From Formosa haliotis (GTDB lineage: Bacteria; Bacteroidota; Bacteroidia; Flavobacteriales; Flavobacteriaceae): a stretch of DNA of 64,000 bases. Shown here in pieces: positions 18,048 to 27,678 of this stretch. Each line of letters begins with the position of its first letter. Within the stretch, counting starts at the first letter, position 1. The notes beneath the pieces are model-generated. The model worked only from the letters and a program-made list of their open reading frames with translations. It had not been told where the DNA came from and did no database searches. A program made the translations under genes and the position numbers. The stretch is from the NCBI RefSeq assembly GCF_001685485.1, contig NZ_BDEL01000001.1:2415501-2479500 (forward strand), written 5' to 3'.

Positions 18048-21000
18048 ATGAAATTAAAATATACTATTGCAATAGTATTATTTTTATCCGTAATTACTTT
18101 AAATTTCTCCCAATGTTTATCGGATAATTTTGATACCAACTATGGAAATTGGACAGATTCAGGGACTTACCGAACTCCTTTGCCTGCCACAAGCGGAAAT
18201 GGTGTAGGTTTTAATGATTTACACGATTATATTGTAACCAAAAGTGCACTTACCAATCCTAAAAGCATAAAATTTCAATTAGCAAAATCGGTCGCTACAA
18301 CTACTAGATCTCTAAGCATTCAATACAGTACAACAGGTTCTGGTTCATGGAATGATGTTGAAACCATAACAGCTGAAACAACTAGTACAACACACCAAGA
18401 ATTCAACATTAATTTAAACTTAACGGGCCTTTATTTTATTCGGATAATTATGTCTCATCGTGAAGGCGGCTCTTTTTATTTAGATGATGTAAGTATTTCG
18501 TGTGAAAACATAAATGCCCCAGAATTACAGATTTTGGATGCATTAAATAACCCTCAAAATTGTGGTTTTACTAGTAGTTTTGAAGACACGTATATCGGTG
18601 AAACCAAACAAATAACACTAACATTAAAGAATACAGGCGATGTCGATTTGGAAATTTCTGAAATCACAACCACAAACAACTTTACAACAACTGAAATACC
18701 GGTACCCGTAACCATTCTTCCTAATGAAAATCTACAACTCACCATTATATTCCATCCCGATGTTACAGGACCAATAAATGGGAGTCTGAACATTATAAAC
18801 ACCGATACGAATGAAGGGAATTGCAACATTATTTTATTAGGAACCGGTATTGAATCTGGCCCAGAAATAGATATAGAGCGTAACACAGAAGCCTCCATTC
18901 CATCGGGAGCAGAAGCCAACATAGGTTACAACACCATTTTTGCATCAACACAAGTTGGAGAAACTGCGAATAGCAAATCCTATTATATTCATAACGAAGG
19001 GAATTTAGATTTAACCATTTATGACGTTACATCTTCAAACGCTTCAGAATTTAAGATCCTTTCGAATCCTGAATTCAGTACCATTTCAAGTGAAACTAAA
19101 ATACCCTTTCAAATAGAATTCACCCCTTCAACATCTGGCATACGCACTTCGATAATCAACATAGGGAACAATGACAGTAACGAAAACCCCTATACGTTCG
19201 AGGTTCAAGGTACAGGAATTTGCTCGTCCTCAACACTTATGGCACTCCCTTCAAGTGGCCCAGTAGGAACCGTTGTAACTATTACCGACTCTGATTTTGG
19301 CACAGAAACTACGGCAAACCTCAACGGGGTTTCTGCTTTAGTTACACCTATTTCGGAAACAGAAATAGAAGTTACTATTCCAGAAAACGCGACATCTGGA
19401 AATCTCACTATTACAAACGATTTAGGATGTAGTAGCGAGACTAACTTTAACCTGATTACAACCACATTACGTGACTGCGATGGTGCCCCAGAATATACGC
19501 CTACAGATTTGTTTATTAGTGAAATTACCGATCATCCTACTGGTTCGCATTCTTATATAGAAATTTTTAACGGCACAGGAACGGCTGTAAATTTAGCGGA
19601 TTACACTATCGAGATACATTATAATGCCACAACCATTCGGTCAATTCCGCTAGAACATGTTGTTTTAAAAAATAGGGACGTTTATGTTATTGCTTTTGGT
19701 GCTAAAGCTACGGAATACCCCAATTCAACATACGGTTTCGATCAACTAAGTACTTATTTTGGTATAAATGGAAACGACCATATTCGACTTTATAAAAATG
19801 AGAATTGGATTGATGTTTGGGGAACTACAACGGGTGAGCCGTTTACCATGACTCCAAAAGGATATACGTACAGACGAAAAAACAACCTAGCTAACCTACC
19901 AGGTACTACCTGGGATACAAACGATTGGAATGTTTTTAGTACCGAAGACTATACCGATATTGGACACTATGATTTCGTTACAGGAAGTGCCCCAACTATA
20001 AGCGCACAGCCTAGTAATACTACTGCCAATTGTAGTTTAAGCGTCTTACTTAACACCACTGCACAAGAAGGATTTAGCGGACAAAAGTCGTTAACCTACC
20101 AATGGCTTTACAACCAACCTGGAGATGATATGTGGCACTTGGTTAGCAACGACGACAATCACGATGGTGCACAAACTTCTACCCTACACATTCTAAACAC
20201 GGTTAATGTTAATGGGAATCAGTATTTCTGTCGTGTTCAGGAGGATTCTGAATTATGTTTTACAGCGACTCACAGTACTAAAATTGCATTAGACAAAAGT
20301 GTTTGGAATGGTTCTGCTTGGGAAGATAATCGCGAACCAACTCTTAGTTCATTCACCATACTTAATAACAATTTCACTACCGCTTTACACGGAAATATTA
20401 CGACTTGCGGTTTGTATATTCCGATAGATAACACCTTAACAATAGATGCAAATACTTTTGTAAAAGTTGACCGAAATTTAATAGTAGAAGGTAATGTAAT
20501 TGTAAAAAACCAAGGCTCCTTTGTGCAAGTTGAAGATACACCAAACACTAATTCTGGAACTATTACTGTTGAAAAAGAAACTGCCATTTTAAAAGATTGG
20601 CTAGAGTACACCTATTGGAGTACTCCCGTTTCCAACGCTAGCTTTGAAGATGTGTTTGCCCATTCTAAACGATTATATTGGTTTAAAGCTGCAAATTTTG
20701 TAGATATTTATAAAGAAGAAAACAACAATAATGCTCAAGAATTAGGACAAGATGATGTAGATGACGATGCGAACGATTGGCAAGCCATTAGTGAATTAGA
20801 AAGCATTAAAAGAACAGATAAATTACAAGCCGGCGTAGGGTATGCTGCTACACATTCGAGTACTAATTTTACTTCAGGACTTACTTATACCTATAGCTTT
20901 ACAGGCGATTTTAATAACGGAACAATTTTAACACCTATTGAACGTAATGATGTCTCGACACTAGATAGCAATTGGAATTTAATAGGCAATCCGTATCCCT

Positions 21001-22049
21001 CTGCCATAGATGTAGATGCTTTTTTTGATGCCAATGTACATGTTAAAAATCCTGCAGGCCCCTTAGAAGGTGTAATTTATTTATGGTCTCATGATACGCC
21101 CCCTTCTAAAGATTTTAACGGTAACCATCTTTATAATTTTAGCCCGTCCGATTATGCTATAATTAACGGTTCGGGATCTATAGCCGCACAACAAGGCACA
21201 GGGACTAAACCCGATAATTACATACCCTCTTGTCAAGGATTCTTTGTGAAATTTTCAGATGATTTTCCTAATGCTTACGCCAATGTGGAGTTTAATAATA
21301 GTATGCGTGTAACCGATAAAAACACGCAATTTTTTAGAGCTTCAAATACTAATAAAATTTGGCTGAATTTAACATCGAACAATGGTGTTTTTAGTCAGAC
21401 TTTAATAAGTTATACCTCTGGAGCTACAGACGATTATGATGGCAGTTATTTCGATTTAGAAACTCATATTTCAAAAGATATTTCTGCAAAATTATATTCT
21501 ACATTACATCAATCTGACAAAAAATTAGTGATTCAGGGGAAAGCATCACAAAGTATTTCAATTGATGAAGACATCAATTTAGGATTTTATACATCGATTA
21601 AAGTCCCTACCATATTCACTATAGCAATAGACGATTTTGAAGGCTCTTTTTTAACTGAAAACCCACTCTTTTTAGAAGATCGGCTTTTAAATACATTTCA
21701 CGACTTAAAAGAATCTGGATATAAATTTACTTCAGAAACTGGAGTATTTAATAATCGGTTTTATATTTCATTTAAAGCTCCTGCTTTGCATACTGACGAT
21801 TTAGAACATCATTCTAAATTAAGTATCATTCAACACGATGAGAATCAATGGCTTTTTAAATTAGATTCAAATCAATTACAGATGGAGTCTATCAAAATTC
21901 ACAATACTTTAGGTCAAGAAATGCATCAAATTAAAACAAACGAAAATCGTGTAACTTGTAATTTACCTAACTTAAAATCTGGTATGTATTTGCTTAGTGC
22001 CTATTGCACGAACGGCACTATTTTGAATAGAAAGTTTATTGCAGACTAA
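18048..22049 (+). CDS. Giant T9SS-exported multidomain surface protein
   Basis: 1333 residues. Signal peptide about 1-22, then in order: a jelly-roll/MAM-like segment (about 24-152); two choice-of-anchor-D-like repeats (about 175-268 and 275-392, each with GNxDLxI and PF/FHPxxxG signatures); an IPT/TIG domain (about 395-475, SSGPVGTVVTITDSDFG); a lamin-tail domain (about 485-640, DLFISEITDH...GSHSYIEIFNGTG...DYTIEIHY); an Ig-like segment; a long region with W and NPYPS motifs; and a C-terminal T9SS type A sorting domain (about 1255-1333, SIKIHNTLGQEM, LKSGMYLL, RKFIAD). It should be exported by the type IX system and anchored at the surface or released. No catalytic domain is visible, so an adhesin or matrix role is most likely. 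Confidence 0.85.
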   Translation: MKLKYTIAIVLFLSVITLNFSQCLSDNFDTNYGNWTDSGTYRTPLPATSGNGVGFNDLHDYIVTKSALTNPKSIKFQLAKSVATTTRSLSIQYSTTGSGSWNDVETITAETTSTTHQEFNINLNLTGLYFIRIIMSHREGGSFYLDDVSISCENINAPELQILDALNNPQNCGFTSSFEDTYIGETKQITLTLKNTGDVDLEISEITTTNNFTTTEIPVPVTILPNENLQLTIIFHPDVTGPINGSLNIINTDTNEGNCNIILLGTGIESGPEIDIERNTEASIPSGAEANIGYNTIFASTQVGETANSKSYYIHNEGNLDLTIYDVTSSNASEFKILSNPEFSTISSETKIPFQIEFTPSTSGIRTSIINIGNNDSNENPYTFEVQGTGICSSSTLMALPSSGPVGTVVTITDSDFGTETTANLNGVSALVTPISETEIEVTIPENATSGNLTITNDLGCSSETNFNLITTTLRDCDGAPEYTPTDLFISEITDHPTGSHSYIEIFNGTGTAVNLADYTIEIHYNATTIRSIPLEHVVLKNRDVYVIAFGAKATEYPNSTYGFDQLSTYFGINGNDHIRLYKNENWIDVWGTTTGEPFTMTPKGYTYRRKNNLANLPGTTWDTNDWNVFSTEDYTDIGHYDFVTGSAPTISAQPSNTTANCSLSVLLNTTAQEGFSGQKSLTYQWLYNQPGDDMWHLVSNDDNHDGAQTSTLHILNTVNVNGNQYFCRVQEDSELCFTATHSTKIALDKSVWNGSAWEDNREPTLSSFTILNNNFTTALHGNITTCGLYIPIDNTLTIDANTFVKVDRNLIVEGNVIVKNQGSFVQVEDTPNTNSGTITVEKETAILKDWLEYTYWSTPVSNASFEDVFAHSKRLYWFKAANFVDIYKEENNNNAQELGQDDVDDDANDWQAISELESIKRTDKLQAGVGYAATHSSTNFTSGLTYTYSFTGDFNNGTILTPIERNDVSTLDSNWNLIGNPYPSAIDVDAFFDANVHVKNPAGPLEGVIYLWSHDTPPSKDFNGNHLYNFSPSDYAIINGSGSIAAQQGTGTKPDNYIPSCQGFFVKFSDDFPNAYANVEFNNSMRVTDKNTQFFRASNTNKIWLNLTSNNGVFSQTLISYTSGATDDYDGSYFDLETHISKDISAKLYSTLHQSDKKLVIQGKASQSISIDEDINLGFYTSIKVPTIFTIAIDDFEGSFLTENPLFLEDRLLNTFHDLKESGYKFTSETGVFNNRFYISFKAPALHTDDLEHHSKLSIIQHDENQWLFKLDSNQLQMESIKIHNTLGQEMHQIKTNENRVTCNLPNLKSGMYLLSAYCTNGTILNRKFIAD

Positions 22050-22062
22050 ATAAAACACATGC

Positions 22063-24483
22063 TTAAATACTATATCTCACAGCCAGAATTAAATTTCTTC
22101 CTGCACCAGAAATCCCTGAAGAATAAGGTCTGTAACGTTGGTCTGTAATATTTTCTAAACTTGCGGTAAATGTAAAGGCCGGTGAGAATTGATATTGTGT
22201 ACGCAAATTTAATGTGTACCAAGAAGGCGTGTACGGATTTCCGTTTTCATCTTTAGCATACATATAATCCTTACTTTGCTCTGATGGTGCCAAATCATCA
22301 TAAGACATTTCATCATTATACATAGCATAAGCATCGATAGAAAATTTATTGCTTTCCCAAATAATATGGGTGTTTCCAAAATCGGGAGCAGCATGTCTTA
22401 AAGGCAATTTTTCATCATCTTCCATTTCAAACCCACTAATAATATTGTATTGAGAAGTAAGTTTTAAAGCTTCAGAAAAATGAATTTGGACTCCAACTTC
22501 GAATCCATAAATTCGGGCTTCTGCAGCATTCTGAATGGCTTGAACACGACTTTCTTCCCCATTATAATCTATCATACTATCGCCATTCAATTCAAAATCT
22601 CTTCGCACCAAGGCATCTTCTAAATACGTATAATAAGTAGCCGCATCTAGCACAACTTTATTGTCGAAATTTAAACGCACCCCAAGATCTCCTGTATATG
22701 CATATTCGGGTTTAATATCGTTATTAGGAACAACAACAGCACCAGGTTCTGAATCGAAAACCTTACCTAAATCATCTATATTTGGCGCTCTAAAAGCGGT
22801 TGAAAAATTTAATTTCCACTGAATAATTTCTGCAGGATTCCAACTAATTCCAGCTGTCCCTGTAAGTGCTCCGGTATTAACTTCTGAAGTTTCGAATGGA
22901 AGATTTAAAAAAACATTATTCTCTTGAAAATTTGCATGGGCTAACACATAATTATACCGTAAACCGGTTTGTAAAACAAAATACTTACTCGGTTTATACT
23001 TTAAGCTTGTATAGGCCGACATAGAAGCCCAATCTGATCCGTTTGGATACCTAGAAATTGCCGCTATAGTAGTGTTGTCCTCGATATTTTCTTGCTCCCC
23101 GTAAGAATGAATTTTATTATAAACGTACTCTAAACCATAAAACAACTGACTCTTTAAACTGAGTTGTTTTTCAAAATCGATATTCGCAGAAATAGCATCT
23201 ACATGTTCCTCTGTAGAATTTCTAATCGGAGATTGATAATCGCGATCTACACGACTTTCTTGAAAATTTTGATATGCAATATTTGCTTGAAATTTATCGA
23301 AAAAAGCTGAATGACTACTTAATTTAGTGATTTGAAAATTAGACATAAACCAACGTTGCGGACCATAATACCACTCGGCAGAACGTAAATCGTCTCCTTT
23401 ATAACGCAATAATCTATCGTATCTAGAGTAGTCTGTAGTTGTTGAATAATACAACCCTAAATTAAAATTTAAGTTATTTTTAGGCTCAAAACGTACCTTT
23501 TGCATAAGGTTTATTTGGCTGTATCCTGTTGGAACTTGAACTTTAGGGTTTGGATTTTGAACAATTTTATCTTCCCCATTTTCGGTGACTACATATTCTG
23601 GTCTTAAATAGTCGTCTGGACCGTGGCTTCCCATTCTTAAATCATCAAAATCGGTATAACTGACACTACTTAAAAAAGCCCACTTTTCTAATCCGATATT
23701 AAAATCTATATGTCCCGTTTTTTCTGTATTTGCAGAGGCAAATCGTAAGGTAGAATTCGCACTAAACTCTGTATCTTCGCTATACGACAATTGGGGCTTT
23801 TTAGTATAAAAACTCATAACCCCACCTATAGCATCGCTACCATAAACTACAGAACCAGCCCCTAAAATGACTTCGGTATTTTGAATACTAAACGGATCTA
23901 TAGATATTACATTTTGCACATTTCCGTCCCTAAAAATAGCATTGTTCATACGCACACCGTCTACAGTAAGTAACAACCTGTTGGTAGACAACCCACGAAT
24001 CATAGGGCTTCCGCCTCCTAATTGACTTTTTTGAATATATACATTCCCAGTATCTTCTAGAAGGTCGGCACTAGTTTGAGGGTTATCAAACGCTATAGCT
24101 TCAGAAGTTATCGACACTATTTTTTGGGGAATATCACGTTTAATCTGCTCAAATTTTGATGCCGAAATTACGACCTCATCCAACCCTTCAGTATTGGGTT
24201 CTAACAGAATAATTAGAGACGTGTTTAATTTTGATTTTTCTATTACGAAATCTTGAAATCCTAAATGCTTAAAAAAAATGGTTTCGTTGGTTTGAAAATT
24301 TTGAAGAGACACCATACCCTCAAAATCTGAAATTTCACTTTTAGTTTTGTCCGCATTAAATACCGCAACACCAGGTATAGGTGTATTAGTATTACTATTT
24401 AAAATGGTAATATTTTGAGCCTGAATTGTTACACAGAAAAATAAAAGAAGTACTGTAAGTAGTTTTATATGCATACACAACAT
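22063..24483 (-). CDS. TonB-dependent receptor with carboxypeptidase-like N-terminal domain
   Basis: 806 residues. Signal peptide (ending TIQAQ), then a CarboxypepD_reg-like domain (NITILNSNTNTPIPGVAVFNADKTKSEISDFEGMVSL, about 25-100), plug (LDEVVISASKFEQIKRDIPQKI, SPMIRGLSTNRLLLTVDGVRMNNA, YGSDAIGGVMSFYTKKP) and barrel ending LAVRYSI. The plug wording resembles haem or haemoglobin receptors, but this is only suggestive. It lies 11 bases after recO on the same strand, so it probably shares the porZ-recO transcript. It converges on the giant surface protein with a 13-base gap and no clear terminator. Confidence 0.88.
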   Translation of the reverse strand: MLCMHIKLLTVLLLFFCVTIQAQNITILNSNTNTPIPGVAVFNADKTKSEISDFEGMVSLQNFQTNETIFFKHLGFQDFVIEKSKLNTSLIILLEPNTEGLDEVVISASKFEQIKRDIPQKIVSITSEAIAFDNPQTSADLLEDTGNVYIQKSQLGGGSPMIRGLSTNRLLLTVDGVRMNNAIFRDGNVQNVISIDPFSIQNTEVILGAGSVVYGSDAIGGVMSFYTKKPQLSYSEDTEFSANSTLRFASANTEKTGHIDFNIGLEKWAFLSSVSYTDFDDLRMGSHGPDDYLRPEYVVTENGEDKIVQNPNPKVQVPTGYSQINLMQKVRFEPKNNLNFNLGLYYSTTTDYSRYDRLLRYKGDDLRSAEWYYGPQRWFMSNFQITKLSSHSAFFDKFQANIAYQNFQESRVDRDYQSPIRNSTEEHVDAISANIDFEKQLSLKSQLFYGLEYVYNKIHSYGEQENIEDNTTIAAISRYPNGSDWASMSAYTSLKYKPSKYFVLQTGLRYNYVLAHANFQENNVFLNLPFETSEVNTGALTGTAGISWNPAEIIQWKLNFSTAFRAPNIDDLGKVFDSEPGAVVVPNNDIKPEYAYTGDLGVRLNFDNKVVLDAATYYTYLEDALVRRDFELNGDSMIDYNGEESRVQAIQNAAEARIYGFEVGVQIHFSEALKLTSQYNIISGFEMEDDEKLPLRHAAPDFGNTHIIWESNKFSIDAYAMYNDEMSYDDLAPSEQSKDYMYAKDENGNPYTPSWYTLNLRTQYQFSPAFTFTASLENITDQRYRPYSSGISGAGRNLILAVRYSI

Positions 24484-24494
24484 TTAAGTGCCGT

Positions 24495-25214
24495 TTAACT
24501 AAACACCTGACTAAAAACGGCTAAGGATCTTGGTTTTTTAAAATGCCCGAGATGGAGTTCGTAATATAAAAGCAACATCTCTAAAAAGGATTGTCGCTGT
24601 TTAGAACTCATTTTCATCTCTGATAAATCATCAAATAGTATGCCTAAAGAAAGTTTTAAAAACTTTAAATTATCACCAGTAATAGAATATATGCTTTTCG
24701 ATTGTGTTTCGAATTGTCCAGAGCTTAAATTGAAGTAATTAAAATGGCTGTTTGAGGTATCTGGAGAAAACCCTAAATACTTGGTTAATTGCGCTAAAAA
24801 CACCAAATGGAAGTTGGATGACTCTGTTGTTTCATCCAAAATATTTAAACTGTTTTCAATATACTCGAACAACTCTGTATTGGCTTCTTCTTCCTTTAAA
24901 ACCATAGCTAAAACATCGGCCAAAAACATAACTATAGAACTCTTAAGTACCTCGGTATGTAAGGTTCTATAAAGCACATTAATTTTAACATCTTTAAGCG
25001 TTTGTAAGGTTCTGTTTTGTTTTATATCGGCATCAATCTGGATTTGAGATAACAATTGGAAATATGCTGCTTTTGTATGCCCTTTTTTACTCTTTAAAAC
25101 ACCACGAAGCAAAAAACTTATTAGCCCAACTTCTTTGGTGTAACAACTTACTATAAGGTCATTATCGCGATACTTTATTTTAGATAATACAATAGCTTGT
25201 GTAGAGAGAAACAT
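24495..25214 (-). CDS. recO: DNA repair protein RecO
   Basis: 239 residues. The N-terminal OB-fold begins FLSTQAIVLSKIKYRDNDLIVSCYTKEVGLISFLLRGVLKSKKG, followed by the helical C-terminal domain (LTKYLGFSPD, LLLYYELHLGHFKKPRSL). It mediates loading of RecA at gaps in the RecFOR pathway. There are no zinc-binding cysteines. Its ATG shares one base with the stop of the upstream porZ gene (TAATG), implying translational coupling. porZ-recO adjacency is a usual arrangement in flavobacteria. Confidence 0.95.
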   Translation of the reverse strand: MFLSTQAIVLSKIKYRDNDLIVSCYTKEVGLISFLLRGVLKSKKGHTKAAYFQLLSQIQIDADIKQNRTLQTLKDVKINVLYRTLHTEVLKSSIVMFLADVLAMVLKEEEANTELFEYIENSLNILDETTESSNFHLVFLAQLTKYLGFSPDTSNSHFNYFNLSSGQFETQSKSIYSITGDNLKFLKLSLGILFDDLSEMKMSSKQRQSFLEMLLLYYELHLGHFKKPRSLAVFSQVFS

Positions 25215-27544
25215 TATCTAATAATCATTAATTTTAGCACTTTAGTTTCAAAAGTTCTAGTGTCGGACAGCATGATGAGATACACCCCCGAACGCACCAC
25301 CCGATTGGCTAAATTTTTACCATTCCAAAAGGCGGTTCCGCCATCAATTTCTAGATTATACCCCTTATACCTTGTGTTATTATTAGATTGTGCCTCGGCA
25401 ACCAAATTCCCTTCAACATCGGTAATTTTAATATTTACATTTTCGGTAATACCTTTAATTTTCACCATATCTTCGGTAATATTAAATGTAGGTCGTACCG
25501 GATTTGGGTAAACAAACGCCTTATCGTAATTATCTTCTGGTTGAGAACTCCCCGATTTAAAAGCAACCAAGCCTTTATCTGTCGCTATAAAAACCTTTCC
25601 GTTCGTGCTATCAATACTAACATCAATAATATTATTCGAAGGTAACGGCGAATTATCTATAGTAAAATGGTAAATTGTTTCTTGCCCATCAGACGAAAAA
25701 TAGAATATACCAGAGCCTATGGTTCCTATCCATTTATTATTAGAACCATCAACTTCGATACTCGTTATATATTCTTGGTATAATAATTCTTTAGGAATCC
25801 CATCATCTAAAATCACAATCTCACTGACCTGAGCATTAGTGTCTGTAAACGCACTTGAAGGGTTATACAGCACCCTAAGTCCGTTATAAGTTCCAATCCA
25901 AATTTGATTACTTCTGTCTATTGCAATAGAATTTACTGCAGAAGATGGCATATTCTGACTCTCCTCGCTAAAACTAATTATTTTTGAAGTCCCTGCCTTA
26001 TAGTCGTAACCCACTAATCCAGTTTGATAGCCTCCAGTCCAAACCACTCCAGAATTATCTATTGCAATGTCCGAAAATCCCCATTCGCCTCGTAACCCAT
26101 CGGTATATAAGCCTTCAAAGCTATAAGATTTCCACTGATTTGATTTTGGGTCGTAAGATTTAAGCGGGCTTAAAACACGGCCAGTTAAGGACCATAACAA
26201 GCCTTCATCATCGAATGTGGACGCGCTTACACGAATACTTGTGGTATTTTCTATTGGTTCTAGGCCACTATTATCTTCATTATATAAAACTGTTGGCACA
26301 TCGTCATTGACCTCTAAAATTCCGTTTTGAAATGAACTTATAAAAACCTGATTTATCTTATTAGGATTAATACTTATCACATTTAAATTTGTTGCATTTA
26401 GCACGCTATCCTTAGGAATATTATGCCATTCTCCATTTTTTAGATGACTGATTCCGCTACTTTTTAATGGTGAAGGATTATACGTCTGGGTATAATCGCC
26501 ATAGGTTACCCACAAATTATTATACGCAGCCTGAACCGAGAATGCCGAATTCATTAAGGGACCGTCTGGTAGAATAGGTTCAAAAAAAGAGGTATTGGTT
26601 ATAGGCGCTTTTAAAACACCAAAGCTATCTGAGCCAATAAAAAAGTCGTCGATAGTTGTTATAGACGATGTATAATTTGTATTATAGGCATCATTAGCAA
26701 AAACTTCAGAAATTAATCTAAAATCACTTGAATATAAATACACATGATTTGCAGTGGTTACAATAAGCTCGTTATTTGACGATTTTACATCAACAGGTAC
26801 TTCCTGAAAAGTTTTTAATGATGTTAAATTATTCTCTACTCTAAAGATTGTTCCATTAGTATTTAGGGCATAAACAGAATTCCCCACCGCTTGTACTGCT
26901 AAAAAATTTCCGGCAGATATTTTAGTCCATTGTTTGTAATCTATTAAATTACTATTATTAATTTCGGCACGCTTAAGTCCTGTTGCGTTCTCGCATGCAG
27001 CAAAAATAAAACCGTTAGAAACTGTTGTTTGGGTAACTATAGTTTGTACTCCCGAATCTCCTATGAAATACGTATCTCCAAACTCTAATCGATTTAAATC
27101 GTAAACCGATACGCCGTAATTTGTTGAAATATAAAGGACACCTTCATATTCATTTATATGATTAATTCGCTTACTATTTGGCGGAATTGTAGGTTTTTCA
27201 ACAATATCGACAACTCTTATTACTTTAGATTCTTCTTCTAAAATAATTTCCATTAAACCATTTTCATAACCAATAACCAAATCTCCAAACTCGACACTAT
27301 AATAGATAGTAGAAATAGCCTCTCCCGCAAGTCCGTGAATTGTAGAAAGGGTTTGAATTTCTTGGGTAACTAAATCGTAAGTAAAAACAGCATTCTCTGA
27401 GGCAGCATAAATTTTAGTCTCGCTTGCCGCAACGTCCTTGATATTGTAATATGAAAAATAACCCTCCCAACGATCGGAATAATCTTGAGCTATGCCTATA
27501 ATAGAAGTTAATAGCAATAAAGTGGCAAGAAGTCTTTTAAACAT
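25214..27544 (-). CDS. porZ: PorZ-like type IX secretion beta-propeller protein
   Basis: 776 residues with a signal peptide (ending GIAQD). Two seven-bladed propellers are suggested by recurring blades such as AASETKIYAASENAVFTYD, IDRSNQIWIGTYNGLRVL, VDGSNNKWIGTIGSGIFYF and DSTNGKVFIATDKGLVAF. The C-terminus is a sorting domain (KAFVYPNPVRPTF, INIKITDVEGNLV, VVRSGVYLIMLSDT, ETKVLKLMIIR). The domain plan, length and position next to recO match PorZ, a surface component of the T9SS attachment complex that in P. gingivalis presents anionic LPS for cargo linkage. Its presence fits the T9SS-sorted protein at 18048-22049. Confidence 0.88.
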   Translation of the reverse strand: MFKRLLATLLLLTSIIGIAQDYSDRWEGYFSYYNIKDVAASETKIYAASENAVFTYDLVTQEIQTLSTIHGLAGEAISTIYYSVEFGDLVIGYENGLMEIILEEESKVIRVVDIVEKPTIPPNSKRINHINEYEGVLYISTNYGVSVYDLNRLEFGDTYFIGDSGVQTIVTQTTVSNGFIFAACENATGLKRAEINNSNLIDYKQWTKISAGNFLAVQAVGNSVYALNTNGTIFRVENNLTSLKTFQEVPVDVKSSNNELIVTTANHVYLYSSDFRLISEVFANDAYNTNYTSSITTIDDFFIGSDSFGVLKAPITNTSFFEPILPDGPLMNSAFSVQAAYNNLWVTYGDYTQTYNPSPLKSSGISHLKNGEWHNIPKDSVLNATNLNVISINPNKINQVFISSFQNGILEVNDDVPTVLYNEDNSGLEPIENTTSIRVSASTFDDEGLLWSLTGRVLSPLKSYDPKSNQWKSYSFEGLYTDGLRGEWGFSDIAIDNSGVVWTGGYQTGLVGYDYKAGTSKIISFSEESQNMPSSAVNSIAIDRSNQIWIGTYNGLRVLYNPSSAFTDTNAQVSEIVILDDGIPKELLYQEYITSIEVDGSNNKWIGTIGSGIFYFSSDGQETIYHFTIDNSPLPSNNIIDVSIDSTNGKVFIATDKGLVAFKSGSSQPEDNYDKAFVYPNPVRPTFNITEDMVKIKGITENVNIKITDVEGNLVAEAQSNNNTRYKGYNLEIDGGTAFWNGKNLANRVVRSGVYLIMLSDTRTFETKVLKLMIIR

Positions 27545-27562
27545 AAATGATTTTTAATGTTT

Positions 27563-27570
27563 CAAATATA
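27563..27570 (-). promoter_or_regulatory. Bacteroidota -7 element upstream of porZ
   Basis: On the minus strand this reads TATATTTG, about 19 bases before the ATG of porZ. The -33 element is not recognisable. An 11-bp hairpin (27607-27640) lies further upstream. Confidence 0.45.
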
Positions 27571-27644
27571 TTTATAAGTAACGAGTTTTACCTTAAAAAA
27601 ATATAGAATACCTATTAAACATTAAAATCTAATAGGTATTTAAG

Positions 27645-27672
27645 AAAAAAGCTTCCTTTACAGAAAGCTTTT
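27645..27672 (-). terminator. Terminator of the outer-membrane barrel gene, with a second hairpin
   Basis: On the minus strand AAAAGCTTTC pairs with GGAAGCTTTT (one mismatch region) and runs into six Ts, just after the stop at 27679. A second perfect 11-bp hairpin, AATACCTATTA (27607-27617) with TAATAGGTATT (27630-27640), follows before the porZ promoter and may insulate the two units. Confidence 0.75.
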
Positions 27673-27678
27673 AAGTTT

